Shown here piece after piece: positions 13,605-23,835 of a DNA stretch of 64,000 nt (positions are counted from its first letter, which is position 1; every line of letters starts with the position of its first letter). The notes under the pieces were generated by a model that was not told the DNA's origin, searched no databases, and worked only from the letters and a program-made list of their open reading frames with translations. The stretch lies in assembly GCF_000699445.3 (NCBI RefSeq), contig NC_067196.1, positions 22,213,116 through 22,277,115 of the forward strand, in the 5' to 3' direction. The translations under genes and the position numbers were made by a program. The DNA comes from Schistosoma haematobium. Taxonomy: Eukaryota > Platyhelminthes > Trematoda > Strigeidida > Schistosomatidae.

Positions 13605-16083
13605 GTTTCTTCATAGAAAATGATTATAAAATGGTTGATAAAAGAATTAGTAGTAGATAATTGTACTACTTATAAATTATAAGTAACACGATTACGATAC
13701 TAATTACACGGTAAATCTTTGTAAATGATCATTCAAACAATCAAATATAGAGAACATATTCAGCTACCATGTTGCTTATTGACCTCAATGAACTGACTAT
13801 ATAGTATCTCTTTGAAGTACTTTCTTTGAATTTTCTTCTAGCCGGTAAAATGAATATTACTAAAGAGTTAATGGGGAATGTGATAAATTTAGTTTGAATA
13901 AACAGTACTAATTATGTTTCTCAGTTTTACATTTTTAATTATACTAAATATCAATATCTAGTATCGTTTTAAGGACCAAGGTTGTCTGTTAGATTTTTAA
14001 TATTCAAAATCTATATCACATCTTCTTTAGTTTCGACCATGTTCCTGTTATTCTGTAGATGAATACTGAATATTGGAGTGTCATTTTTATTAGGGATTTC
14101 ATTTCAAGTGTCTAGACTTATCCTCAACTGTCTGCTGTGAATATGTAAGTATGGTGTAGCTCAACATGCCAGGAGAAAAACATATTTATATTTAAAATTA
14201 GGGCTTTAGATAAAATATCTTATGGAAATTACACTGTTATATGTAACACTCTCATACTAAATTAGAGAAATACTGAAAACAACACTTATTAAATGTCTAA
14301 AGAGTTTCTAATAATGTCAATTGATTTCATTTTTGTATCCATCAATAGTATACACACGTGCGTATATGTTGTCATATATCTTCTGAAAAGAAGCATTGCT
14401 AGTCTAGATCATATTAGAGTATATTCAAAAACTAGTACTTATTGAGTGGATATTTCGTCTCCACTTTAGACTTCTCATCAATGTTTAACTTACCAGATGA
14501 TTCGAGACTTTACTATCACTCAGAGAGGATTCTTTCCGAAATCACTAAGTTTGAAATTAGTAAACCATACCTTAAATTTCAATCAGTTAATAGTACTAAA
14601 TTATATCTGATTAAGTTCTCTAGACAGATCAGAGTTTCATATTCCATCCTATCTGATAAATAGTTATATATGTTAACGACACAACTATCTGGTAATACAC
14701 CTAGTTTCTAATGTGTTTTTTTAAAAAAGTATTTTCAATCTATGATGATCATAAATTAAATTAAAAATTGTATGAAATTTCCTCAGAATCATTTCTCACT
14801 AAATAATCTCATGATGATTAATTTACGGTTTTTGTTATCTATCAAAATTTCAATGTATTAAGTAGTGCTTTACATCAACATCTATAACTACAAATCTCAT
14901 TGATGAACTTGTTTGTTGTTTAAGTATCCAGTTCAAAATTATCTGTTGTTTGTTTGTTATTTACTTTTGAAAACTTATCTTGATAAGTAACACGATCATT
15001 GGTTCTATGTATTTTAAAGTTTATGTAAAATTCATTGTTTCATTCCATGTTTATGTTTTGATTTGATTCATATTAAATGGTTGATTAAAAACTCTAATCG
15101 ATCTACATATTTTACCAGTTAGCAATTTTCAACAAAGTGTGCTTGGAATCTTGAAGGAACTGATACTTCATATAGGATATAGTGGGCTCTCAAATTTATA
15201 ATGATTGTATCCATGCTGAAGTTAAATACATGATATAATAACAGTTTAATATTCTCCTTGTATATATTATCTGAATACAAGTCCTCGTTCTCAGTTAAAT
15301 GGATATTCGTCTCCATGAGTGTACAATATGGTTCTATTACTGATGAGATTTTACCCAACGGTAATGCTATAGTCATGAACTTCTAAAGCCCTTCAAATAC
15401 GAAGGGGAAGTGATAAGAGCTTAGCAATACCGGACGTCCATACGTACAGTGCTTTAACAATGGTCTCTAAATAATGGAACCTTCAGAAAAAAAGAGAAAG
15501 TACAATAAAAACTGGATATTCGTAAAAGTTAAAAATTGAAGTATATATATGCTGTCTAAATGTAGCAACAAAACATGACTCTAAAGCACATGGGAAAACC
15601 TTAGGTCCTCGGTAGAAGAAACAGTAGTGGGATATTTTTAAAAAAGGATGAAAGAAAATCCATGACTACACTTGAACAGAGTTTGACGAAATTTATTTTA
15701 ATTATGTTTCGTAGACAACAACGTAAATTTTATTGAAGCAAACCTGAATATCCCTTCGTCTCGAAGCGTAGATTACTGATTTTAAAAAAGAGCATTGAAC
15801 TATATGAAAGAAGTCCTTTATTTTCATATGTGCCTAAGCAGTTGAGAAGCATAATTGGTCCAAACACATAAATATATGTCATAACATTCATTGCATAACT
15901 ATATAGGTGGTTATTGAATTGTATTATCCTTGACATAACTGGATTTTAGTACAAATTCTTTTTATAAATTGAGCATATGTCAAATCGTAGCAGTAATTAA
16001 ACAAGCATGAAAGGTTTATACACATGACATAATTGAATTTGTTTATGCGTCAGGTAATTTAAATGCTTTTTCTGTAACACAAT
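13605..16083. other. AT-rich stretch, no gene recognised
   Basis: Small frames at 14442-14663 (plus, 73 codons), 15119-15376 (minus, 85 codons) and 15730-15936 (minus, 68 codons) have no motif I recognise. They could be chance or very old element remnants. Confidence 0.5.
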
Positions 16084-16262
16084 ATAACTTAAGTTCTTTG
16101 TTTACAAACTTATCATCAGTATAATTTTATATCTTATATTTAACTAAATTGATGAAAAACAGACAAGATGTAGCAGTACCTAATGGTAATTTTTAAAGGT
16201 ATCAGTTTGAAATGAACTTTGAACATGTAATTCAGCTCGAGTCATAACATAAATACCAAAAA
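16084..16262 (-). repeat. 179-bp dispersed repeat, copy 2
   Basis: Inverted near-identical partner of 12008-12186 (about 2 of 179 differ). Its flanks differ from those of copy 1, so the repeat ends are sharp. Confidence 0.88.
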
Positions 16263-16343
16263 TCTTAAGCATCTGGGCTACCCGTTCCTGCCATCCAGAT
16301 ATTTCAACAAGTTATCTATTTTTATTTGTTTTAATATATCAAT

Positions 16344-16629
16344 ATGTTTATTAATCACATGATGTATTCTGCTGCGTTTCTGAAAAGTGTACAACCTTTC
16401 GTTGTCAAAGTTACAAAAAACTCAATAAGAGCCAAGGTGGTTGCTGGCAATATACAGCGAAAAGAATGCACATTATTCAGATGTTCATTTACTGAACTGC
16501 TAACATCTAACTGGCGATCACTCAATATTTATCGCCAGGACCGACCAAGAAGAAAGAAACGGAAACTTGTTGAAATACTTTACGCTGAGAATTCTATATT
16601 GTACCAAAATATAATATTGAATAAAGCTG

Positions 16630-16672
<43 letters not shown>

Positions 16673-16697
16673 TAATAATAATAATAATAAACAGTAG
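16344..16697 (+). other. Open frame of 117 codons, uncertain coding
   Basis: An ATG-started frame of mixed composition. It has a basic patch RPRRKKRKL (residues about 67-75) and runs into an Asn tract encoded by the (TAA)n microsatellite. An AATAAA hexamer sits in frame at about 16619, just before the microsatellite. I recognise no family. It may be the 3' end of an unnamed retroelement with a TAA-rich tail, a terminal exon, or chance. Confidence 0.2.
16630..16690. repeat. (TAA)n microsatellite
   Basis: About 60 bp of AAT/TAA units with one GAT interruption, directly after an AATAAA hexamer. Confidence 0.95.
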
Positions 16698-16974
16698 CCT
16701 CTACAGTTAACTAATGATGAGTTGATTTGATGTAAGACGCTATTTCGATGAAAAAATGTTTTACATATGTGGTAATGAGTCTGCGATGCTAATAATTCTA
16801 ACGTTATTAAAATAAATATATTCAATGTTTATAGTAGGGAAGTAATTTGACACTAAAATCGCATTTCATGATGCTTTATTAATTATAAGGGAATAATGAT
16901 ACGTTAAAAAGTACTGATTGAAGGGATTTTGTGAAGATTTACTTCATTTCAATGTTGTTTTCTTGATAGTTATC

Positions 16975-17150
16975 ATTGGAAACCAATAGACGTTGGACAG
17001 ATATCTCATCCTAGTATGAAACAATACGGCAGTAAATATCCATAAACCAACCAAGGTCTCATGTCGAGGACATTCAATACTTGTGATGAGTGCTTGACTT
17101 TCAGACCATTGTTATGGTATCCAATGATTTATGTTTTTAAATTTTAATGT
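16975..17150 (-). repeat. tRNA-hammerhead SINE relic
   Basis: Heavily diverged minus-strand copy. A tail-proximal 'ggaaacc' piece, the complement of a stem II/GAAA-like segment (17007-17018), and 'cagaccattg...ccaatg' at 17102-17128 keep the SINE order. Confidence 0.4.
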
Positions 17151-17751
17151 TCTCAATATTGCATGCAGTTAAACCCACTAAATTTAACTGTCCACAAGCG
17201 TCTATATCAAAAATTTTCTTAGTTATTTATTTAACTAGCTGTTTTGTGTCTAATCCGTATGACAACACAATGGTAGAATGAACTTCATTGTCTTACTGAA
17301 TTAATTATTCTATGATTTAATGGGTGTAATAAGGTTAAAACCAAGGGATTTACACAGAATCACACACATATAAAACCGTAACTGTGGCCTTAGAAACGTC
17401 GTGTTTTTCATTCATATATATCATTTTCTTTAAGTTGATGAGTCATATGTTCAGGTCAAGGTCACTCTGTAGGTGAGACTTTTATCTAGTTAGGAAATTC
17501 TCTCTGCTGATGAATATATATATACTGAATCATCATGATAATCATGAACAATTTCACATACATGAAAATTTCTATACTCATTAGACCACCATTACGAATT
17601 TGTCAGATTAAGAATAAAGCATAATTAAAATAACCTATAGTGTCATTGAATAAGAATTCTCTTTTTCTTATTCCATAAAACATAACATGACAACAGTATA
17701 CATGTTTAGATAAGATTATTTTGGTTTATTAAAATTGATTTACTTGTTATC

Positions 17752-17764
17752 TAGAGGGCTTTGA
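17752..17764 (+). repeat. Left target-site duplication of RTE copy 1
   Basis: The 13-mer tagagggctttga, repeated exactly at 20178-20190, brackets the RTE element. Confidence 0.92.
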
Positions 17765-17951
17765 ACTCCGCCTGTAGCTCTTATAGGGTTGCTGCCGGTC
17801 CCAAGCCCGGGTAAAGGAGGAGGGTTGGGCATGGGGTTAGCGTCCCCATCCCGTAGAAAAATAACTCGCTAAAAAAACGCTTACCAGAAAAAATAATCCA
17901 AACCATTTTAACTCTGCCCTGGGAGTTAGAAGGTCTTCTTTTAGAAGAATT
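17765..17951 (+). other. RTE 5' leader
   Basis: About 187 bp before the endonuclease ATG. It is conserved with 55880-56012 from 'actccgcctg' onward. It contains a strong hairpin (atggggttagcgtccccat, about 17830-17848; 6-bp stem, 7-nt loop) and a CCGG/CCGG pairing (17793-17807). RTE elements may carry internal promoters and, in some lineages, self-cleaving ribozymes here. I could not fold a convincing one by eye. Confidence 0.75.
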
Positions 17952-18719
17952 ATGACGCTTCATGGTGAAAGCCGAGTTCCTTCGGAAGCCACGAGGCCGA
18001 TGCCCCTTCTAACAACCAGAGCAAAAATTTTCATAGGTACATGGAACGTTCGAACAATGTGGGAAACCGGGAAGACCAGTCAAATATCAATGGAAATGAG
18101 GAGATACAACTTAGCAGTACTGGGAATCAGCGAAACCCACTGGACCCAAGCTGGACAGAAAAGGCTAGCTACGGGAGAGATGCTGCTATACTCCGGTCAC
18201 GAAGAGGACAATGCTCCACACACTCAGGGAGTCGCTCTTATGCTGTCCAAAGTAGCACGAAATGCACTTGTAGGATGGGAATCTCACGGATCCAGAATCA
18301 TCAAAGCATCATTCAAAACAAAGAAGGAGGGGATCTTAATGAATATTATCCAATGTTATGCACCCACCAATGATAGCAACGACGAAATTAAAGATCTGTT
18401 CTACGAGCGGCTGGAGTCAATCATTGAGAAATGCCTAAGGAAGGACCTAAGTATTCTGATGGGAGATCTAAATGCCAAAGTCGGAATAGACAACACTGGA
18501 TATGAAGATATTATGGGACGACATGGACTGGGAGAAAGAAACGAAAATGGAGAAAGATTTGCAAATCTATGTGCATTCAACAAATTGGTCATAGGAGGCA
18601 CAATATTTCCACACAAGCGTATACACAAGGCTACATGGATCTCACCGGACCACACTACAGAGAACCAAATAGATCATATTTGCATCAACAAAAATTCCGA
18701 AGGACAATGGAAGATGTGA
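17952..18719 (+). pseudogene. RTE endonuclease domain, frameshifted at C-terminus
   Basis: A 255-codon frame that would nick target DNA to prime reverse transcription. Exonuclease-endonuclease-phosphatase motifs appear in order: TWNVRTM (residues 30-36), SETHW with the catalytic Glu (60-64), QCYAPTN (134-140), GDLNAKVG with Asp172/Asn174 (171-178), TWISPD (228-233) and QIDHI (239-243). The true continuation (SDHHLV, with the last catalytic Asp-His) lies in the next frame at about 18747. The frame is lost at an A-run (18690-18694), where one base appears missing relative to the expected KKF reading. The frame then ends at a stop 26 bp later. The catalytic residues upstream look intact, so decay is recent. 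Confidence 0.9.
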
Positions 18720-20033
18720 GAACCAGGAGAGGTTCTGACGTAGCTTCAGATCACCACCTAGTTGTAGCCAATTTAAAGCTGAAGCTAAAAAAGAACTGGA
18801 CAAGTGGACAAACAGCAATACAAAGGTTCAATACAGCCTTCCTTCGAGATACTGTCAAACCCAATGAATTCAAGATAGCTCTCAACAACAGGTTCCAAGC
18901 CTTACAAGATCAACTGAAAGAAGAAGAAACTACTATGGAGGACAACTGGAAAGGCATCAAGGAAGCATTAACTTCAACGTGTCAAGAGGTTCTCGGTCTA
19001 AAGAAATACCATCATAAGGAATGGATCTCTACAGAAACACTGGACAAGATCAAAGAAAGGAAGAACAAGAAGGCAGCAATAAACAACAGCCGAACACGAG
19101 CAGAGAAAGTCCAAGCACAAGCTGAATACATAGAAGCAAACAAACAAGTGAAGAGGAGCATTAGAGCCGACAAGAAGAAGTACGTGAAAGAACTAGCAAC
19201 GACGGCAGAAAAAGCTGCTAGAGAAGGAAATATGAAACAGCTTCACGATACAACGAAGAAACTAGCAGGGAAATACAGTAAACCAGAGAGGCCGGTCAAA
19301 GATAAAGAAGGCAGGAAAATCACCGAAATTCAACAACAGCGTAACAGATGGGTAGAATACTTCGAGGAACTCCTGAATAGGCCGGCTCCAATGAATCCAG
19401 TGGACATCGAAGCAGCACACATAGATCTTCCTATAGATGTCAATCCACCAACTACGGAAGAAATTGGAATGGCCGTCAGACAAATCAAGAACGGGAAAGC
19501 AGCAGGACCCGACAACATACCAGCTGAAGCACTGAAATCAGACATCGAAGCAACCACAAGCATGCTTTATCTTCTATTCAAAAAGATTTGGGAGGAGGAA
19601 CAAGTGCCGATGGACTGGAAAGAAGGACACCTCGTCAAGATTCCAAAGAAAGGAGATCTGAGCAAATGTGAAAACTACAGAGGCATTACGCTACTGTCAA
19701 TACCAGGGAAAGTCTTTAACAGAGTGTTGCTGAACCGGATGGAAGACGCAGTAGAAGCCCAACTTCGAGATCAACAAGCTGGATTCCGTAAGGATCGGTC
19801 GTGCACAGACCAAATTGCAACACTACGGATCATCGTCGAACAATCAGTTGAGTGGAACTCATCACTATACATCAACTTCATTGATTATGAAAAGGCATTT
19901 GACAGTGTAGATGGGAGGACATTATGGAAACTTCTTCGACACTACGGAGTTCCTGAGAAGATTGTCAATATTATCCGGAACTCATACGACGGACTACAGT
20001 GCAAAGTAGTGCATGGAGGCCAAAGAACACATT
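18690..20033 (+). pseudogene. RTE reverse transcriptase, truncated after motif A
   Basis: The open frame continues from 18569 in the frame after the frameshift; the meaningful part begins about 18690. It contains the endonuclease end (SDHHLV), a lysine-rich linker (about 60-235 of the frame), then RT fingers (NYRGITLLSIPGK near residue 369 and QAGFRKDRSCTDQI). RT motif A follows as IDYEKAFDSVD (438-448, catalytic Asp439), then [10 protein letters not shown]. Motif B (RQGC), motif C (FADD) and everything up to the C-terminal GRPKNT are missing, so no functional polymerase can be made. The missing part is what the second copy at 54.9-55.9 kb retains. Confidence 0.92.
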
Positions 20034-20172
20034 GCGTCGGATAATAGAAGCACATATGAAAGCTATGAATTACAACTGGACGGAGCTAGAAAGGATTGCC
20101 TAGGACAGGGTTGGATGGAGAATGCTGGTGAGCGGCCTATTCTCCTTCACGAGGAGTAACAGGCGTAAGTAA
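20016..20172 (+). pseudogene. RTE C-terminal coding remnant after deletion
   Basis: In another frame the sequence continues as [18 protein letters not shown], then WTELERIA, a stop, then [12 protein letters not shown] and SNRRK. It parallels the C-terminus of the 54.9-kb copy. An in-frame TAG (about 20100) replaces a sense codon. The terminal stop is the first TAA of the (TAAG)n tail. Confidence 0.85.
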
Positions 20173-20177
20173 GTAAG

Positions 20178-20190
20178 TAGAGGGCTTTGA
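20178..20190 (+). repeat. Right target-site duplication of RTE copy 1
   Basis: Exact 13-bp match to 17752-17764, directly after the (TAAG)n tail. Confidence 0.92.
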
Positions 20191-20368
20191 TTCGTAATGT
20201 TTTTTTCCTATGAACTTATGTTTCAATTAGTTTATTTTAACCGTTGTAATTCACACATAAATCTCTTAGCGAGTAAGTAGTGGAAAAGGTGTTATGCTGA
20301 TATTATATAGCTCTTAAAAATTCCATATTTTTCACTACATAACCAAAACCCCTTAAAATAAACTAACT

Positions 20369-20640
20369 GTTTTTAATTGAGATCATGAATCGATTGATGT
20401 TAGACCACCACTGGAAACTTGGGGGCACTGGACGGCCGTTACGTCCTATCATAATCTTCCTCTATAGTGCGCACTCACGATCCCTTTCACGGGATTCGAA
20501 CCCATGAACCTTCAGTCTCGCACACGAATGCCTAATCCCTAGACCAATGAGCCGACACCCAAAGGTGTTAATGTCTAACTTCAACATATCCACGAAACTG
20601 CGCGACCATCTTCGATTGTCTGAGATAGATACGTATCTTT
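20369..20640 (-). repeat. tRNA-hammerhead SINE
   Basis: Minus-strand copy from the 'gacaatcgaagatgg' leader through A and B boxes (B-box complement gggattcgaaccc, 20491-20503) and hammerhead region to the 'gatctcaattaaaaa' tail. Stem III and the cleavage triplet are kept, but the core and GAAA (here GUAA) are mutated. Confidence 0.85.
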
Positions 20641-20965
20641 ACATGACATGAATTATCATGTGCGATTAATAATTTTTCACTTCAACCAATAGGTAATGTT
20701 AATCATTGTATACGGTTACCTCATGGGTGATTTTCTGACGCAAATAAAAATATCGACAACTATTGAAGTCTTATCTCTTGGAGTTGAAAACAAAATTTCA
20801 CTGCGGCCAAGATAAAGGTGCCAGTCTTCCAAAATAATACACAAATAATTGGATACGATTGTGCTGGTATGCCATCGTGTTGGTTACTCGATCAAGAAGC
20901 AACATATAATTGGTCAAAAGTGATGGGATGATTAGAAAACTAATCAAATAATGAGGCAGACATAC

Positions 20966-21085
20966 TACCTACTTACTTTTATTGCACCGGTTGCTCCCTT
21001 GTGAATCATAGGCCTCCTATCAGTATTCTTCAACCTACTCTGTTTAACGTTGTTCTTTTTAGTTCAGCTGATAAAGATTCCCTGC
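20966..21085 (-). mobile_element. RTE 3'-end relic (third copy)
   Basis: About 120 bp matching, with many differences, the last 100 or so bases of the 54.9-kb RTE on the minus strand. It starts with an 'acttactt' tail complement and includes 'gaatcataggcctcctatcagtat', which parallels 'gagcataggccgctgaccagcat' of the good copy. Severely 5'-truncated and old. Confidence 0.7.
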
Positions 21086-22565
21086 TACATTAACCGATTC
21101 GTTATTTTTTGCTTAATACTCTAAATCTAACCTGAATATTGTATATTAGATTTAAATAACACTGTTCTTGTAGTGACTAGTTTTTAATACTGGTTTTCAG
21201 TTGGTAACGAAAACCAACTATTAAACTTTTATACCTTAAAAGAACATAACATAACTTTATTCATATTACATCTTAAAAATGGAAAATATTTGAAATTTCT
21301 TTATAATAAATGTCCACATACTAGATATTTTACTTATAATTCATCATAGTTTGTAGAATGTAATTCAAATACTTTTCTTAGTACAAGTAGTAATGTGTAC
21401 AATAAAACGACACGAATGGTGTACTTAACATATTACAAATAATTTCCGGTTATTTCCAAATTAATGTTTGATATATTTTTTTTGTTAATACGCAATCCAG
21501 ATAAAAATGATGGTTGTCACAATACTGGATCAGTGAATTAATTAGTGGGATTTACTAATTATTATAAATAGAAGTAAAAATGATGATACTACTCACAACA
21601 CAAACACACACATGCACATATTAACATTAACAGTATGTAGCACATGGAATGCAGGATCATTTAGTTAGTTAGTTGTCTACAACTGTTATCTCTTATCAAT
21701 GATAATAACTGTTTATTAAAAATTCATTTCAATTCATTTTAATGGTTTCTTTTTGAAGCCATACAATTTTCTTTCTAATAGCAATGAAAAAGAATTTTTT
21801 TGAAATTATCAAGTAATAAATCATTTGTAATTGTTAATTTTACAAGAAAAACAAATGACACTGGAATAATTGAACATTGTATTTTAGAAGTAAACAAACA
21901 ACACGAAGATATCAACTGATTATGTAATCATTTATTTGTGTATGGGTGTTCGTGTATAAAAGTATGTATTTGTATTAATTTATTTAAATCACCATTATTA
22001 TTCTTATTTCACAGCTTAACAACAGATAAAATATGCACACAGATACAGTGTGTGTGGTTTGTAAGTCGTAAATTGTTGTCCAAAATTTGGTGGTTCCTGT
22101 CAGGGGTTTATCTTATTTAAATAAACATTGGATACTCGGTAACGCTGGATAGATATTTTGACCCGATAGGGCCAATGAACACCCCTACCAGGAGACGAAC
22201 TTTGGATATTCAAGTTTCACAGTGAGTATTTACTTCTTAAACTATTGAACAATATTTAGTAGTGTACATGGATAACTTTATTCAATTTGGGATATTGCAT
22301 AATCAACATTTAATGGCTCACATGTGACAGAAAAAAATCGACCTAGCCGGTGTCATGGATGAGCTTTTCTGAAGTGTCCTATATGATGACGAGACAGTGC
22401 TACCCCTACCTAAATAAGGTCAGTCGGTGACATAAACCATAAAATCTAGCAATCGTAAAAAGAACATCTTTGGTAACTAAAATTTGATTTTTACCCGGAA
22501 GAAGCAAAGTGGTGAAAAGCTTAAATTATTTAAGGTTTGTGATCAAAAGGCGATATATATTAGTC
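21086..22565. other. AT-rich stretch, no gene recognised
   Basis: A short block around 22135-22220 and 22340-22430 has higher GC and tRNA-like 'ccctacc' wording and may be old SINE debris. No coding frame is supported. Confidence 0.5.
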
Positions 22566-22968
22566 GGGATCATGAACCGATCAATATCAAACCACCATTG
22601 GAAACTTGGAAGCAATGGATGGTAAACTCACTCTGGTGTGAGGCTCCCCAGCAGTGCGCATCCACGACCCTGTACTTGGGACTCGAATCAAGGACTTTCG
22701 GTCTCTTGAGAAAACACTTAACCTCTAGACCACTAAACCAAGATCCAACAGTGTTAATGTCTAATTTCAAACAATCCACGATACTGCGCAGAACCAAATG
22801 TCCTGGGTTTGACTCCCGAATGCGTGATTGTGGGTATGAACTGTTGGGGAGTCCCACACTGGAGCGAGTTTGCCATCCAGTGCTTCCAAGTTTTCAGTGA
22901 TGGTCTAGTATCGATCAGTACGTGATCTCAATTAAATCTCAACAATCTCCACAACCCTATACTAATAG

Positions 22969-22971
<3 letters not shown>
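22566..22971. repeat. Fold-back SINE dimer, head-to-head
   Basis: The left half (22566-22795) is a minus-strand SINE from tail through hammerhead, B box, A box and 'taatgtctaattt' leader. The right half (22795-22971) is a plus-strand copy from B box (tgggtttgactcc, about 22804-22816) through hammerhead to the 'caatctccacaaccctata' tail. Both hammerhead regions carry the same unusual changes (TGGGGAG for TGAGGAG, GAGTTT and CCATCC after stem II), showing the two arms are sister copies. Neither ribozyme keeps its core. Confidence 0.85.

Positions 22972-23022
<51 letters not shown>
22972..23022. repeat. (TA)n microsatellite
   Basis: About 50 bp TA run directly abutting the right end of the fold-back SINE. 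Confidence 0.95.
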
Positions 23023-23027
<5 letters not shown>

Positions 23028-23689
23028 GAAATATTATGCATATTGATCTTCCCAAAGATCAATACTGTGTTCAATGTCCGATTCATGAATTGAAAAGAGA
23101 CGACGAAACACTGATTATTTACGGATTAATAATTAATGTGGTGTCTTTTAGACAATTAATGTAGATATGATTCTCTCGACCATGTTGTAATGTGGCCAAC
23201 GGCCTCGGTTACTCGATATCACACGGATTATGCTTACATGATAAGTGGTTGGAATTAATTGAGATGAAACCGTGAACCATTCACTTCACCATTCACATGC
23301 TAGTTGGACGTTTTCATCAGTATATATGTCATACTGAAGGTACATGTACTGAAAGTGGGATTTGATTTGCCTAAGTTGGTAATTTTTTTAATCAAATATT
23401 AAGTATTTTGATAATGAACATCTTTAACTCATGAAGCGAATTTTAAAGATATAATACATTCTGTGATAAATGTTATAAGATTGAACCATACAACTCAGAG
23501 AACATCTTCGAAATACTTAATTATATAATAATCATGCTCCCATCAGTGCATTATTTTGAGGTCGATTGATCATTTTTATGTTAGGAACCTTGATTTATGT
23601 AGATAATAATGTTGATAATGAAGCCTTTATTAGCTAATAATATTCGATAACAGTGATCAATGGATCTGAATACTTGGTACCATCGAATT

Positions 23690-23835
23690 CCGTTCGATTA
23701 AGTGATTGACAGTGAACCATGATGACCCTGAAATATTAAGTTTATGATAGCAGTGCCCAACTAGGATGAAACAATTTTACAGTGCTTACAGGTCATCACT
23801 AGTTCAGATTGTAACAAAAGCCATTTTAATTTTAC
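23690..23835 (+). repeat. tRNA-hammerhead SINE relic
   Basis: Diverged plus-strand 3' half: 'gcagtgcccaactaggatgaaaca' region (about 23750-23775), 'cagtgcttacagg' and an 'aaaatctccacaaa' tail. Confidence 0.5.

Larger units (their letters stand above)
17765..20177 (+). mobile_element. RTE-clade non-LTR retrotransposon (SR2-like), internally deleted
   Basis: A 2.4-kb insertion bracketed by a 13-bp duplication. It starts at a GC-rich 5' leader that also occurs at 55880-56012. It encodes an apurinic-type endonuclease, then a reverse transcriptase cut off after motif A. At about 20016-20021 the coding sequence jumps to the last 50 or so codons of the element. It ends in a short (TAAG)n run (20164-20177) whose first TAA is the stop codon. 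Compared with the copy at 54.9 kb, about 800 bp is missing (motifs B-E and thumb/connector region). The near-complete 5' end suggests a full-length transcript integrated and was deleted before or during integration, or later. GC content and codon use stand out sharply from the AT-rich surroundings. The SR2 family name is from memory; RTE clade is better supported. Confidence 0.92.

Noticed and set aside
18041..18655. Frames of 84-110 codons overlapping the RTE endonuclease
   Set aside because: Shadows of the endonuclease frame, with no domain signature of their own.
22484..22900. 138-codon plus and 95-codon minus frames
   Set aside because: They run through the fold-back SINE; the protein words (for example DSSPKYRVV, RESNPGHLV) are the usual translation of the tRNA-like region.
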